NCBI GenBank assembly: GCA_036172665.1
Contig: CM069874.1
Span: 51,690,707 to 51,754,706, forward strand
Length of the DNA stretch: 64,000 bases
Source of the DNA: Prosopocoilus inquinatus
Taxonomy: Eukaryota > Arthropoda > Insecta > Coleoptera > Lucanidae
Direction of reading: 5' to 3'
Shown here: positions 40,758-53,750 of the stretch, one piece after another
Layout: each line of letters opens with the position of its first letter
Numbering within the stretch: the first letter of the stretch is position 1
Position numbers and translations under genes: made by a program
The notes under the pieces: model-generated
The model's input: only the letters and a program-made list of their open reading frames with translations
What the model was told of the DNA's origin: nothing
The model's database searches: none

Positions 40758-43700
40758 AAATGTGGCTACTTTTCCGTAATATCCTTTTTAAGTTTCTGTA
40801 TCTCGAAACTTCGCTGGACGGATTTATTTCGAATATTTCATGCGGGTGCGTCAGACTCTGACGTAGCTCGACATAAGGCACTAAATCGTAACAGTATTTA
40901 CTGCTTTTGTTTTTAAAAAATAGACTTAATCTTCAACAATTTCATTAAATCTCAAATAGGCCTAAAGAATAAATAATCATTTTTAAATTTATCCATCCAT
41001 ATAATTAATTTAGGTAGTATATTGTTAAGTACTATTGTAAGTATCCAGAAACTTAGGATTATTATTTTTTTATAATCCAGTACACTTTATTTAATTCGGA
41101 TATTTTATTAAATAACAACTCGTATCATAACTCATTGAAAAAAATAAATATAAAAGATAAAAGAAATAATTCTGTAAGGACTCATGATTCCTGCAAGAGA
41201 ACCTTGATCTACGTTCGAACCTTGGTATTAGAAAAAATAGAATAGGTCATCAAGTTTTTTTTTCTCAATACCAACAACTAATGCAAAGCTGACGTATGTA
41301 GGTCATTAAATTCAAACAAATAGGTACTTTTTCTGATCAAAAGGGGAGTTCAACAAGATAGTCGCGACGGTGTACGAACTCCCTGTCATCTAGAAAAGTG
41401 CCTCTTCAGTTTCGAATGTAATTTAGTTTGTGTATCAGGGGTCGTGAAGTTTTTTCAAAATTCTAAATTATTTTTTTAATCACTCAATTTTCTTAATTTA
41501 TTTTAATTTAAATAAAGCGTACCTAAGAGGCATCCATGATTGGCGAAACAATGAGTGAGTTTTAATAAAATAGAATCATTGTTGTTCAATAGTAAACAGA
41601 AGTAACCTGATTTTTGTTAATCGTTCCTTTTCTCTTTCATAATCTAGTTTTAATTTTATGTCAGTTGTTAATTGTAATTAGTTAATTAATCTATTTAAAT
41701 TCACATATTATTTTATTTTTAATCTTTTGTTATTGTACTAAAATTTCTCTTATGTTTGAATATATTTTGTAATTTAAAGCTTTGAATTTTTTTTAAACGA
41801 TAGTAAGGAAGGACTGTTAAGTAAACATAGAAAGAGATAAGGACTGGATGGTTTTCGACCTGTTATTGGAAAACGATTTGGATATCGATTTCTGGCTTTC
41901 CATGCTAAAACCAGGGCACTACTAATAAAGAAATCTAAATTCAATATCGTACGGATTGCTACAAGAATTGCGGACAAAAGGGGACGAAAAGTAAGTTTTC
42001 AAACCCCGTCCGGACGTGCTTTACATTATTTGTAATTAACTTCTTTTTTTCACTTTGGACTTGGATACTCATTAACTTTATTGCCATTGAGTATTTCATT
42101 TTGGTTATTCAATAATCAAATATAAATCAATAAACTTACAAGATGAGAACAGGGAATAAATCAATTTTTTTTTAATGAAACGTCTTCTCCGGAGATTCCA
42201 GGGGAATCTCTAAGAATTCTTCAAAATCCAGAATTAATGGAATCAGAAAAGTCAAAAGGACACGTGAATTAACACAAACAAAACAATGAATTGAAATTGT
42301 AACTTTAACAATCAGTTTTGTTAGAGTTAACAACATTCTAAAAAATTCCCTCGTGCGAAAAATTCTCGCAGCATAACTTATTGGATAACTGCATGCCCTC
42401 ATACATTTCGGTTGGAAACTATGCATGGGATAATAATAAAATTTTAATGCTGCGTGTGATGTGACCTGTTTCGATTCCTGTCCTGATTTTTCTACAAGTT
42501 GTTTTGTGAAAATGCCACCTCAATTTACGCTTTGTAGGAAAGGAAACATTTTTTTCTGCGAGTGTTAAATTTCTTTTGTTACGGTTTAAAATCCACGTTG
42601 CCAAGAATCACCCTGTGTATATGCAATTTAATATTTCGTCTTGCATTCAACCCACCGCTGTCGACATTCAATGTAATCATTTTATTGCTTGTCGGCGGTA
42701 TGAATTCAAAAAGATGTCGGAAAATGTCATAGTAGCGTATATGGGTATGATTTACGACTTTGTCGCAAAAGAACATACGCACACCGCCTTCTTCTGTTGT
42801 TTTGGCGAATATTACTTAAATGTTCGAAAGGGGCGTGCACGTGTGATTCTGCGTATTTGCAAGATCAAAGGTTACCACCGTGTCATAAATGTCAATCGTT
42901 CCGAGAAACTTTTAGAATGAATAGTGTTTTTCATTCATTATTTGGCGATCCGAGTACTTTGTATTTCACGGAGTATATTATTAAGCAAGCTACGTTTGTA
43001 GTGTATAGTGTGCTTTTGTTAATGTTTACTGTAAATAGTATCAGTACAATTTTGATAGTATAATTCCTTTGAATATACAAGTTTTTGGTGTTGACTGGCT
43101 GTTGCTGCTGCTCGAAATTCACATCAAAGTTCGACAGAAACAGAACGCAGAAGAACGTAGTTATATCATGCCAAGCCTTGATTTCCAACGGCGCGTTAAC
43201 GTCACTTCCAACCTTGCCAATTCGCTGGCACCTGAATGAATTTACTTTAGCTCCTGAATAATCAACGAGAATGGTGGCAAGTTAGCGCTCAGAAAAATAA
43301 TTCAGTTGTCCCGAGCCAGTATTCAACTGAAGATGGGCGAGATCAAAAAGGTCCAGGGCGCCAGGAGAACAACTCCCCAGCTGATGCTACACACTACGGA
43401 ACCCGTTCCTCCAAGGGTCGCAACGTACACTAAAATTTCGAAAACTTTCAGGAGGATATATCACTCGTGCATGCAAAATAATTGTAGTTCGTCGCAAAAG
43501 AATGGTACATACTTAAATCGTATATTACTATTCACAACTTAAATTCACATCGACACTTGAGTCTAACTTAAAGAGGTCCAACGTACGTACGAGACATTAT
43601 CTATGCGCAACTTAGACTGTTAACTGTTATTAACTATAAAATAATTTTGTTAGGACTTCGGAGTTCGCAAATAATAGTCCACGTTTGATTATTATAACTT

Positions 43701-44482
43701 TAATTAAATACCAACTTAAGACAGAAGAATAACGTACAACACTTATCGTAACATAACACTTAAATACTTCACCCTACTTTAGGCCGAGATGCTCGCACTA
43801 TCGCTCGCTAAATTTAACTGTTCAAATTGCGCGTCGCCCTCCTTTAAATATCCGATACAGACGCAACTAGAAACGCCTGGAACGCTATGGAAGTAGCACG
43901 AACTTTCTGAAACATACCAGGCAGATGGCGCAACTGCGCGTTTCCGTCAACACGCAAACAGTCGGTTGACCAATAGATGGCGCGACTCGTCTGAATAATC
44001 AAGGTTGGTAGAGCTGGACTGTGTATTAGAAGGTTTCCTTGATCAGCGGAGAGGACAGAGGGTGTGTATCTTTTTACGTCACGTCACGTGATAAATTTTA
44101 TTGGGCACGAGATTTTTGCGTTATTTGATCATTAGAACCATAGAATTGATTCCATTTTTAATTAATTAGATTAAGCTTTAAGAAACAGATTAAAACTTAC
44201 TCTATTTACTTCACTGTGACGGAGAGAAGCTTCGTGTGACGTCACGAGTTACTTTTGCGGGGAGGAAATTTCAAACTGCAGATTAAATAGGAACGAGGCC
44301 ACCTGCTAGACGCAATATCAGTTTTACCAACCTTGTGAATAATAAATTATTAGCGTCCGGCTGTAACAATATAAATCGTCACAATATGTGGAACGGTAAC
44401 TTGTTATTTACAGACAAAACGTAACTGCAGATTACTCAATACGATAAAAGACTCTGATGCGCTCACAAGTGCCGAAATCGCT
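40758..44482. other. AT-rich region, no gene supported
   Basis: 41.0-42.5 kb is AT-rich and featureless. 42.58-42.92 kb is open on both strands without a motif. 43.2-44.37 kb has higher GC, and on the minus strand it would begin TGTTACAGCCGGACGC (from 44369 leftwards), which looks like an LTR start. I could not find the other border or a target duplication, so it stays unassigned. Confidence 0.4.
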
Positions 44483-44748
44483 AACTTCAAGCTAGGGTCC
44501 CTTGATTTGATTGACTTTAACATGTCGGAGAAGGTTCGGAAACACGACGTCATTTTCGTTAGTAATGTCAGATTTTATAGTTGACTGACTTAGCTTGATA
44601 TGATTGCTTCTTGGATTACAAAGAATAAAACATAGTGTTGCTATTTCGTAGACGATACGGAGCTTGAAAAATGACGGATCTGACATTGTGTTTCCGAACC
44701 CTCTCCGACATGTTAAGTGTCAATCAAATTTAGGGATCCTAGTTTAAG
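44483..44748. mobile_element. Short TIR element (MITE-like), about 266 bp
   Basis: About 65 bp at the left (44483-44550) pairs with the right end (44680-44748). Both contain TTTGATTGAC, TTAACATGTCGGAGA and GGTTCGGAAACAC. The arms differ by several substitutions. No target duplication was recognised. Confidence 0.75.
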
Positions 44749-45577
44749 CGTCAGACATCGTAGAGACCTCTCGTGGCAGTTCGCTAAGCTGGCGTTGCGT
44801 CGCGTGGAACGATGACCTTCTAATATGACGCTATGTTGTAGCGCGTCGTCATTCAAATGGCGTCGAAACAGGTAGACAGCAAACGGAAAAATATTGTCGA
44901 TTCGAAAAACGATACCAGGGAGGAACTAAATAAGCGGAACAAGGAAATCTAATATGAACTTGGGTCGTTGGAATGGCGTCACGTAAGTATTTGACTGTTT
45001 AACGCAGAAACGGAAGATCCGCTTGGAATAAACTGTTTGTAACAACTTCACAGGTTCATGAAGCACATATAATACCAGCTGATTTGAATTTTGCATAATA
45101 AATTGTAACATTCCCTGAAGTACGTATATGCACGTGTTTGTACTTCGTGCTGACGTAATGCCGAATGGTGATAGAGCAAGGGGCCGGAAATAATTAAATA
45201 AATCTCTCACGAACAGAATTTTGGCCAATCAGATTACAATTACAGATAACGTGACTTCCAGACCCAATGGGAACAGTGTGACCAACAGTTAACAACTAAA
45301 ACGTACCGCACATGAATATTTAAAAGAATCAGGGAATTAAACTGTAACAAATTTTACAAATAATCCAAACGCACACGCGTAGTTACCGAAACGCCTCACC
45401 AGAATGAACTGTAACTCTTTGGTGAAAAGGGACTTAATATCAAAGCTAACTAGGATATGTAGTGGGTCTATATAGATCATTCACTGATGTTTTTGAACTA
45501 AATTTAGTGAATCGAGAGTGATTGTTACCAAACACCATATCAGGATTTCCAGCAAAATCTTCCGACGTAATGAATTT
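44749..45577. other. Region without a supportable gene
   Basis: CpG-containing sequence at 44770-44900 and AT-rich DNA after it; no motif. The minus-strand open frame at 44926-45228 shows nothing recognisable. Confidence 0.4.
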
Positions 45578-46050
45578 TTCAGGAGCGTATTACGGTTGTT
45601 TTGCAACATTGTCATAATTTTCACTCTCGATAGATACTCTGTGTTCCCGACCCTATCTATCTGCTCTTTATTCTACGATCCGCGTGTTGCTAGCGCGGAG
45701 CCATTTCTAAATTTACGATTGGTTAAAGCTGGGAACGTAGGACAAGCGTTTTCGCGCTCGAAGCGGGTATCACGGCATCCTTATTACTTGGGTAGATTGT
45801 CAAGGGTGCTATTGCGTTTTGGTTACTTTTGTGTGTTTCTTGTTTGGGAGTTAATTTGTCCGTGTAGACATAACTTAAACGACCGCAGTGCCGGATTCAT
45901 ATACGTCCCTTTGATGCATCCTCAATGCTTAAATTGAAAACCCTATGAAGTTCTGCATCATTGCGTAATGTATTTAAACCTTAGCCATATCGTAATATTT
46001 CGTTCTTTTATTTTTCTTAGGCTTTTTTCCCTTTTAATCTGAGATTTTAT
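45578..46050 (+). repeat. Dispersed repeat R2, copy 2
   Basis: Direct-orientation copy of 28392-28900, 17 kb away, aligning over its whole length with a loss of about 20 bp after GCGCGGAG (45694). An open frame crosses it, but the first copy does not preserve it, so it is not a gene. Confidence 0.8.
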
Positions 46051-46365
46051 TGTAAATCTTACAAGACTTGCCGCCCCTTTTGGCTGCTTTTTCTCGGCGC
46101 TTAGCACCACCAGCCCGAAAAATCTTGTCAACTATTGTCACGGGCCTTGCGGGAATTGTGGAACACATTCTGAAATCTCACGCTTAAGGCGCCTCCACCA
46201 CTGTCACGGGCCTCGCGGGAGTAAGGCACCGCTAGGGGGTAAACTCAGGGGGAGCACCAGCTTTAGGCGTCATGGAGGGTACCTTGAAAGAAAAAAAGAG
46301 TACTTACCTCGCTAAACTAGTAGGCTGGAGGTAGGTGGCCCAATTTATTCCATCCGTAGCCTGTG
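46051..46365. other. GC-rich segment with an internal short repeat
   Basis: TGTCACGGGCCTTGCGGGA (about 46136) recurs as TGTCACGGGCCTCGCGGGA (about 46203), 67 bp apart. No gene identified. It directly follows R2 copy 2. Confidence 0.5.
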
Positions 46366-46465
46366 TACAATGCTGGGGGAAGTGGGGAAGTTTTCCTTGA
46401 CGCACTCTTTACCTGTACCCACTACTAATTGTCTCTACCTTGTCGGCGCTTCGTTGTCTTTCCTA

Positions 46466-46479
46466 CCCCCCCCCCCCCC
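46466..46479 (+). repeat. Poly(C) tract
   Basis: A run of about 14 C at an otherwise AT-rich site. Confidence 0.85.
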
Positions 46480-46792
46480 CATACTACTCCAAACATTAGC
46501 AACCAATAAACATTACAAAACGGTAGGTAATACAGGACATGTAGCATTATTGTATCATTCCTCGACCTTGTTTGACGACTTCGCCAACGTTCTGCGTAAG
46601 TGCAAAGAGTTTGGTAGCAAGCGATGCAAATAATCAATAAATATTTTCTTCGCGATATACAATCTATGTATAAAGAGTTGTAAAACTTTTTCGAGTCGGT
46701 TTGACAGATATACTTTTCAAAATCTGATGACGATAATGATGTATTGTTACGGGCCCAGTTTGTCTCAGCTGTGTGACACTGGTCGCGCTTTG

Positions 46793-47590
46793 TCATCTAA
46801 ACTTGTCCATTTCTCTCTTGGACTTTTTACTACCGTAGCCGAGCAGAATTCTGACTTTTTTTAAACCTTTTGGCCCGTATTTACTTAGATTGATATACCA
46901 AACAGCATTCACGGTTTTTCGACCCTCTACAGCCACGGTTGCTACATGTCCAGTTAGACCAAAGAAACAAGCAATCATTTGCTTCGCAGCACTGCGTGAA
47001 CGGACAACTTTTGTTGGTTTTGGTTCATTTTGAAATACCCAAACGGTAGATTGTTGTTTACTTTCTGGCTCGTACGAATAGATCCACGTTTCGTTACCAG
47101 TAACTATGTTATAAACTAAATTTGAACGACCTCCATTGAATTTTTTGAGCATTTCTTCGCACCATTTGACACGACCCTGCTTTTGCGCTTCTGTTAAATT
47201 GTGTGGGATCCAAAGACTGCAAAGCTTTCGTACGTTCAAATGATCATGCAAAATCTGGTGTATTGCTTTCATGTCAATGCGTAAGGATGCTTCAATCTCA
47301 CGGTACGTCACATGTCGATCTCGCTCAAGCATTTCATGCACAGCATCTACATTAGTGGCAACAACAGATGTTGATGGACGACCTTCACGTACCTGAGAGA
47401 GCTACGTCCACGCTGAAATTCGGTAAACCAATTATAAACACTGCTCTTTGATGGCACTTCATCTCCAAAAGCCAAATGAAACCGTTCGAGGCATTATTTC
47501 GGCGTTAGACCACATTTGAAATCGTAAAAATAATGGCACGAAAATTTTCACGCGAGATTTCCTTGCTTACACAAAATTACTTTTTCTCAA
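46793..47590 (-). pseudogene. Mariner transposase pseudogene with substituted catalytic Asp
   Basis: The minus strand shows an N-terminal helix-turn-helix region from about 47590, broken by a frameshift near 47400. A 182-codon frame (47341-46793) follows with HEMLERDRHVTYREIEASL, the WIPHNLTEAQKQGRVKWCEE linker, and VTGNETWIYSYEPESKQQS. The mariner family has D in VTGDETW; here it is N, so the first catalytic residue is lost. KVVRSRSAAKQMIACFFG and a TVNAVWYI block follow, and then the similarity stops: the second and third Asp regions are absent. Confidence 0.85.
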
Positions 47591-49373
47591 ATGCTGTACA
47601 AACAAGACCAGTTCACTTGGATAGGAACTGTCAATAGAATTATAGACGAAAAACGTCAAATTTTTCAAATATGACAGTTGATAAACGCTAACAATTCTAG
47701 ACCTACTAGATTCCAGAAAAGAAAATTTTCCAGCAGCCCACGTATGTACACATGTTACGGTTTGTTACAATGACGTCGTAGTAATTGGTCGGTGTGTCGT
47801 ATCAATTGGCCCAACAACGTCGTAATAATTGGCGCCCAACGATGTAATATTATGTACCTTTTTAAAACTGCACTTTAAATTAACAAAAACAAAGTGCACG
47901 CCAGAAGAAAATCTTAAGCTACTTTAATTCCACTACCAAGAAACTAAACAAACTACTCAACAAATTTACATTTTTTTCTTTGTAAACCTGTAATTTGGTT
48001 TCAACTGTTTTGAGTAAATTGTTTTGTTTTTATTTTATTTTACATTTTCTTACAAAGGAATTTTTTGGATATGATATCTTTAACTTTCTGGTAGCTTTTC
48101 TTTTGCTTCAGTTTTAAGTTTAAGTTGTTGCTGAGGCAAACACTTGAATAATTACTTTACCATTTCATTTGCATTAAAATGCAAATCTGCCTGCGTGTCA
48201 AAATACAAATCCCAACGTCTCAGTTTATGACCAACATAAATCTGACAAAAACTAATAGCCATAATTTATACTGATGTTACAGCTATGTCCGTGGTTAATT
48301 AAAACCTGCAACAATTTTTCAAAAGTGTAAGTTACTGTAACCAAAAAAGGAAAATCGCGCTGAAAAATTCGAAGAAGTGATATGCCCGAGTTGGCGTCAA
48401 CCATATTCTGTTTTGAAAAGATATTAAAAATATATTTGTCGAATTAAAACGTTGTCCTTTTTTTAAAGGCGCACATAACTTTGCCTTCAAATTTATCGTG
48501 GGTCAAATTTGAATATTTATTAAGGGACCAGCGTCTGCCATCTCCTTCCCGTCCTCGCCCGTCTCGCTCCATACATTTTTTAATGTGTTTAGAATGCCGG
48601 GAATGCAGTGTTCTTGGCTCGCCACCATATTAATAATTTCAGTAAAATATTTTCTGTGGATTTTTTCCCGCCCAACGTATATCGGCCATTAGGGGATATT
48701 AATTTTGAATTTTAAAAGTTATCGAACGCGGAGAGCTTCATTTAATATAAACAAGTTAAAATACTGCGCCCGTTTTCCAGGGAATTAATTGTAAATTTTA
48801 TTTATAATATGAAAAATGTCTCGTAATGTTTACTTTAGTACAATGTAAACCGAGTTTTTTCTGTTATTTTAAAACTGATCCGCACTACCGATCATAATTT
48901 CTTGCGTTTTACGATAGGTGTACATGTGTATCCGTATTATTCTTATTACGTTTAAGTACCGCTGGGCTGTAATGAAATTAATTTGCATCGCGAAATTTTA
49001 ATATCGCAAGAGAATCTGCAAATAAAATTAGGTTCAATAAAATACTAAAAAAATACTTACTTGTTGATAGTAAATCGATCCAGAGACAGTATTTAATTCG
49101 TTTACATTTAAATAAAATCGTCCCTGCATTTTGCTTATAATTTTTGAATACGTTCATGCACATGTAATTCACATCAAAATGGCTAAACTGATAAGTAACA
49201 GATAAGTAAATAAAGATACAGTTTTGAAGAAATTTTAAAAATAAAGCAATAAGTGAAATTTTAAAATAATAAGACAAATTTAAAATATTTTCGTCCGTTC
49301 ATGAGAAACCAGCAAGTACTTACCACCAAAAAAAGTACACGGAAAAAGGGAAGCTTTTAGATGCTGAGAGGTT
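47591..49373. other. AT-rich region, no gene recognised
   Basis: At 47772-47850 the word (A)CGTCGTA-TAATTGG recurs about three times at 20-25 bp spacing. Otherwise nothing on either strand is supportable. Confidence 0.45.
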
Positions 49374-50793
49374 GTTGTTCAAAATGTGATTTATTTATTA
49401 TCCGTCTTTTATACAAGAGCATACTATAAAGGGTATCTCAAAACTTCTGTCTTTAAATGAAACTGTAAGTTCCTGGTTACATAAGAGGTTAATTCTCCAA
49501 ATCTGAATTTTTTTGCCCAAAAATGAAAAACTGACCTGTCACAAGCGAGCGCAGTCCCTTTGTTTTGAAACCTCTGCTTGGTTTACGACTTTTTCAGCAA
49601 TTTATTCCGATAAAAGCAATAAACTGCAATAAAACTTTTTATTTACGTTTAGAAGAACTCGATCAAGCTCTTATCTTATTTGTATTTTCAACATGCGAAA
49701 AGTAAGAACGTTTGTTTACGCACCTCTTTATAATAGACAATAACAATTATGTTAAAAACGAGTACCTAATCTTTGTTAGATTTTTGCTGAAGTAATTAAA
49801 CATCTTCGTACGCTAGTTTTGTAATTGCGTTGAAAATGCGTGAAATTATTTTTTAATTATCGCACTAATAGCTGCAGAATAAGTATTGCAAGAGCAGAAA
49901 CTATTCCTATTGTAAAAACGGAAAGCAAGAATTGGAGTATGATACGATGAAAAATTTAAATAAATTAGATTGCCTGTTCACACAATAATCTATGGGATCA
50001 AAATAAGTGATTGAATAACTTCGCTAGCTCTCAACTATTTAATTAATTGTTTATATTCCAACACAAAACACATGTTTTTATAAGGATAATATTGAACCTG
50101 AATTTCTGCGTCGGCTTAAACCGTAAAGACATAAAAGCTTTCGCCTAGTGCAGATGTTTATTTCGTATTTTTATTATTAAGTTTTAATAAAGAAACTAAT
50201 TTACTTTTGCTGTACAAATACAATAAACTTTAGTAATCAATATTGTAAGTTGATTATTGGCAACTTACAAATTAATATGATATAAGAATTTCCACTTTTT
50301 CGATCGCCTTTAGATTGAATTTTTTTAATTTAACTCTAAAAGTACGGATTAGCACAAAACTAATCATCCATTAATGCAACACGCACAGAATATTTTAAAC
50401 TATTAATAACTTACCTAGTTACAAAATTTATCTGCTTTTAAAATTAACAAAAAAAAAACACGATACTTGACCTGCCTTAACTGCAATATCTGTGCATTAG
50501 GTCATGGTCTGCATTCTTATGACTTTTTATGGCCTCGAACGTCGGAGAATAGTTGAAAACCAAGCTCCGCCGGAACATTTAAGCTGCGTTCAGCGACCCT
50601 CAAACAATTGAAAAGAACAATCTATGAAAAAGTAAAATAATTTTTGTCTGCGTTATTATTGCTATCTGACCAATTAGTTGTGTAACAAATTTTGCTTCTT
50701 TTCTTGACCACTATTTGTGGTTTCAATTAAAGATATAGGTTTAGGGACACGCTATATACTTTTTTACATTAATATAATAGAAGTACATAACAT
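49374..50793 (-). repeat. 3' LTR of the degraded gypsy element (about 1.4 kb)
   Basis: The inner border is set by TGTTATGTAC after the polypurine tract, the outer by TTGAACAACA on the minus strand. Its outer 65 bp match 55108-55170 (AAAATGTGATTTATTTATTATCCG), and about 50150-50765 matches the end of the window in inverse orientation. The length is unusual for gypsy and may include an insertion, so the assignment is provisional. Confidence 0.55.
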
Positions 50794-50806
50794 CTTCCCT
50801 ATTTTA

Positions 50807-51815
50807 TTTTTAAAAAAATGACGTAATTGGAAGCTGTTTCTTGTTAATAGTTGCTCCTTTTCCGTTTCAACTACGTAGGATGTAGTATGATCAAGAACTT
50901 TAATTATTTTTCCTGGAATCCAAGTTTCTTGAAGCAAGTTTTGAACCCAAAAAATCTCATTTTGTTTAAAATCCGGCTTTGATTTTGTATTTTTATTATA
51001 ATTTTAACCAACCGGTTGTTTGCCTTCAATAAGAACACCTCTATCACCTTAGGGCAATAAAATTAATCATATTTAAAAAACTTAACATTTTCTACATGAA
51101 GCAATTAATTCTTTGTATAAGATACGAACCTCAATTAAAATTATTCTTTATCCTAAACTTTTTATCACTTGGTGGATTAGACTTATAGTACAAGGAAGAA
51201 GAGTTCTTAAATTTCTATTCATTAATATATCCGATGGACTGAAGTTAGTACCATAAACAGGACTATTTCTAAGATTCAGTAAACCTATAAAAAAAATCAA
51301 TATTGCTCTCCTTACATTTTGGTTATCTAGGACTTGAATAAACTAATTTTATGTCCGTTTCATTTGCAAATAATTTAAATTTATAGCTGTTAAATGGCAT
51401 GTTGTCACTAACAAAAATCTTAGGAATGCCAAACGTAGAAAACATTTATTTTAATCTTAAAATTACACTTTTGGCTGTTTTAGAATTTAGGAGCTTAACT
51501 TCAATTCATTTACTTAAGTAATCTGCTACTACAAGGTAATCTTTTACATTAAAATAAAAAGTATCACAGGCAACTTTTAGAAATGGTATAGATGGGAGAG
51601 TTCATGAAATTTAATATGTTCTTTAGTACTTTACAAGAACCTATTACATTTTCTAAATCACTTGACTGACATTTCATAACAATAAAAAAATTATCTTGCT
51701 CGATGCTTGCTGCTTTGCGTTTGGATATTCCAAGATGGCCATCATGAACAATTTTGAACATTTCTTGCCTTAAAGATTTTATTTTTAAAAAACGCAATTT
51801 TTTCTTTAATATATA
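50807..51815 (-). pseudogene. Gypsy integrase remnant
   Basis: The zinc-finger part reads SLRQEMFKIVHDGHLGISKR (about 51775-51720), keeping H...H spacing. The core has YLVVADYLSK (first catalytic Asp region), then FGIPKIFVSDNMPF (second Asp region), with stops between. The Glu region is not clear. The upstream side ends at the inserted TA element. Confidence 0.75.
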
Positions 51816-52532
51816 CAGGGTGATCTGTGACATTTATGCCAAACGGTAACCAGTGGTAGGTGAGGTCATTTTGAGCAAGAAAGTCCATATCAACATCTGT
51901 CATATCCGGTTTTGTTTCTGAGCTATGGCGTTTTTTCTTTTCCGTAAGCCGCTTGTATGGATTTTATTGGAAGATATGCAACATGACAAATGTTTAGGAC
52001 AAGAAGGTTTGAATTAAGTATTGTTAAATTGCCGCCTAGAGAAACTCAAGAAGTACAAAATAAAAAGAACATACATTATTATATGAAAACTTATTTAATT
52101 GCCAATATTAAACTTATTTAATAAAGAAAATAATAAATTATGTTTATAAGAGGTGCCCAAAGTGGCCTCCATTGGCATGAATGCATGCATGGCAAAGATG
52201 AATAAATGAGTCACTAATTCTAGGCACATTATTATTTATGTTAGAGAATTGTTAATCCTTTGAATTAATTGTTTCAATGTAGTTTTCTTCACTATAAACT
52301 AATTGCTCAAGATGTCCCCAAAAGTAATAATCAAGGGGATTTAAATCCGGTGGTCTTAATAATAATTCAACAATAATGACCCAGGGGTAATTTTTTACTT
52401 CTCAAAACTTTAAATTTGTTATATTTCAGAAACAAAAGCAGATTGGATATATATTTGTACACATTCTTTTTACTTAAAATGACTTCACCTATTACCGGTT
52501 ATCGTTTGGCACACATGTCACAGATCACTCTG
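51816..52532 (-). mobile_element. Tc1/mariner-like element relic inserted in the gypsy integrase
   Basis: Ends CAGGGTGATCTGTGACA and TGTCACAGATCACTCTG, with TA on both sides (51814-51815 and 52533-52534). The inverted similarity runs about 55-60 bp. On the minus strand at about 52362-52145 it still encodes the transposase tail: RPPDLNPLDYYFWGHL with the third catalytic Asp, then a CIHANGGHFGHLL-type end. The N-terminal two-thirds is gone, so it is an internally deleted element and shows how TA MITEs of this window arise. Confidence 0.85.
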
Positions 52533-52534
52533 TA

Positions 52535-53750
52535 CATACGTTATCTTTTAATATCCAATAGTTTTTTCAATTCGACATTTGAAATATTTTTGCATGTTTT
52601 CGGCCAACCTTCATTATACCAAATTAATATTTATTGTAAATTATTATCTGTTTCTCTTTCAGAACTAAATTGTTTTAGTCTTTTATCTGAAATTGGAAGA
52701 TCATTTTCAGTGCAATGAACAATTTCAAGTAGCGAATGGTCTCCTTTTGCATCAGTTTTAATAAAATTTCTAGATAAAAAATCGGCAATACACATTTCTT
52801 TACCAGGGATATACATATGTGATATCAAGGTTGCATTTTAATAATTTTAACAACATTCTTTGTAATCTCGAACTAACTCTATTAATGTTTTTTTTTTACA
52901 ATAGAAATAAGAGGTTTATCATCAGTTTGTATTGTAACTTTCCTACCGTATGTCAACTGATGAAACTTTTCAATACTAGCACACATTACAAACATCTCTT
53001 CTTCAATAGATACCTAACGCATTTGATTTTTATTGAAACTACGAGAATAAAATGAAATTAGCTTTTCATTTTGTAAAAGACAAACTATCATCATTCGAGC
53101 TGTCAGTTTGTATTATTATTGAAAATTTATCATCATCATCATTCTTCGTGTTTTCTATTCCATTCCCAAAATATATCCTTTTTGAGTAAATTTCGTAAAT
53201 GTGGAGTATTTGTAGAATATTGTGGAATAAATTTGCTTAAATAATTGGTTTATTCGTAAACATTTTTGGAATGTTTTGACATTTGTTGGTGAACTTATGT
53301 TTAAAATGGTATTTGTTGCAGACGGATCAGGTTTCACTCCATCTTTTGAAATTAACTTACCTAAGTACTTAACTTCTAATATTTTATATTGTAATTTATT
53401 ACAATTGAATTTCACATTATATTTTACTGCTCTTTTAATTAATTCACCCATTACTCTACTCTTCATCATTGTTTCCTGTTACTATAATATCATCAAAATA
53501 TACCTTCATTCCTGATGTGTCCCCAAAAATTTTTGAGTTATTTTTTTGAAAAACCTCGGGTGCAGAGGAGATACCAAATGGCATTCTTTTGAACCTCTAT
53601 CTGCCAATTTGAAAAAAAAAAAACATCTCGCATGTCTAAAACGCTAAACACACATTTTCCTGACAATTTATTACTTATTCCTTCCGGAGATGGAATCAAA
53701 TATCTTTCTTCTACTAATGACTGCATTTAGTTCTTTGGAATCAATACATA
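52535..53750 (-). pseudogene. Gypsy RT/RNase H remnant
   Basis: RT shows LVEERYLIPSPEGISNKLSGKC, then CVFSVLDMRDVFFFSNWQIE (the region of the first catalytic Asp), KYLGKLISKDGVKPDPS (RT thumb) and, after an RNase H gap, MYIPGKEMCIADFLSRN (the end of RNase H). Several frameshifts and stops break it; YxDD is not intact. Confidence 0.78.

Noticed and set aside
42576..42920. 114-codon plus-strand frame with a facing minus-strand frame
   Set aside because: No recognisable family; similar-length frames on both strands suggest chance.
43260..44369. Possible solo LTR starting TGTTACAGCCGGACGC on the minus strand
   Set aside because: The opposite border, target duplication and a second copy could not be found.
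45518..45937. 139-codon plus-strand frame
   Set aside because: It lies over repeat R2 copy 2; the frame is not preserved in copy 1.
46425..46796. 123-codon minus-strand frame
   Set aside because: It crosses the poly(C) tract, has no motif, and its end overlaps the mariner relic.
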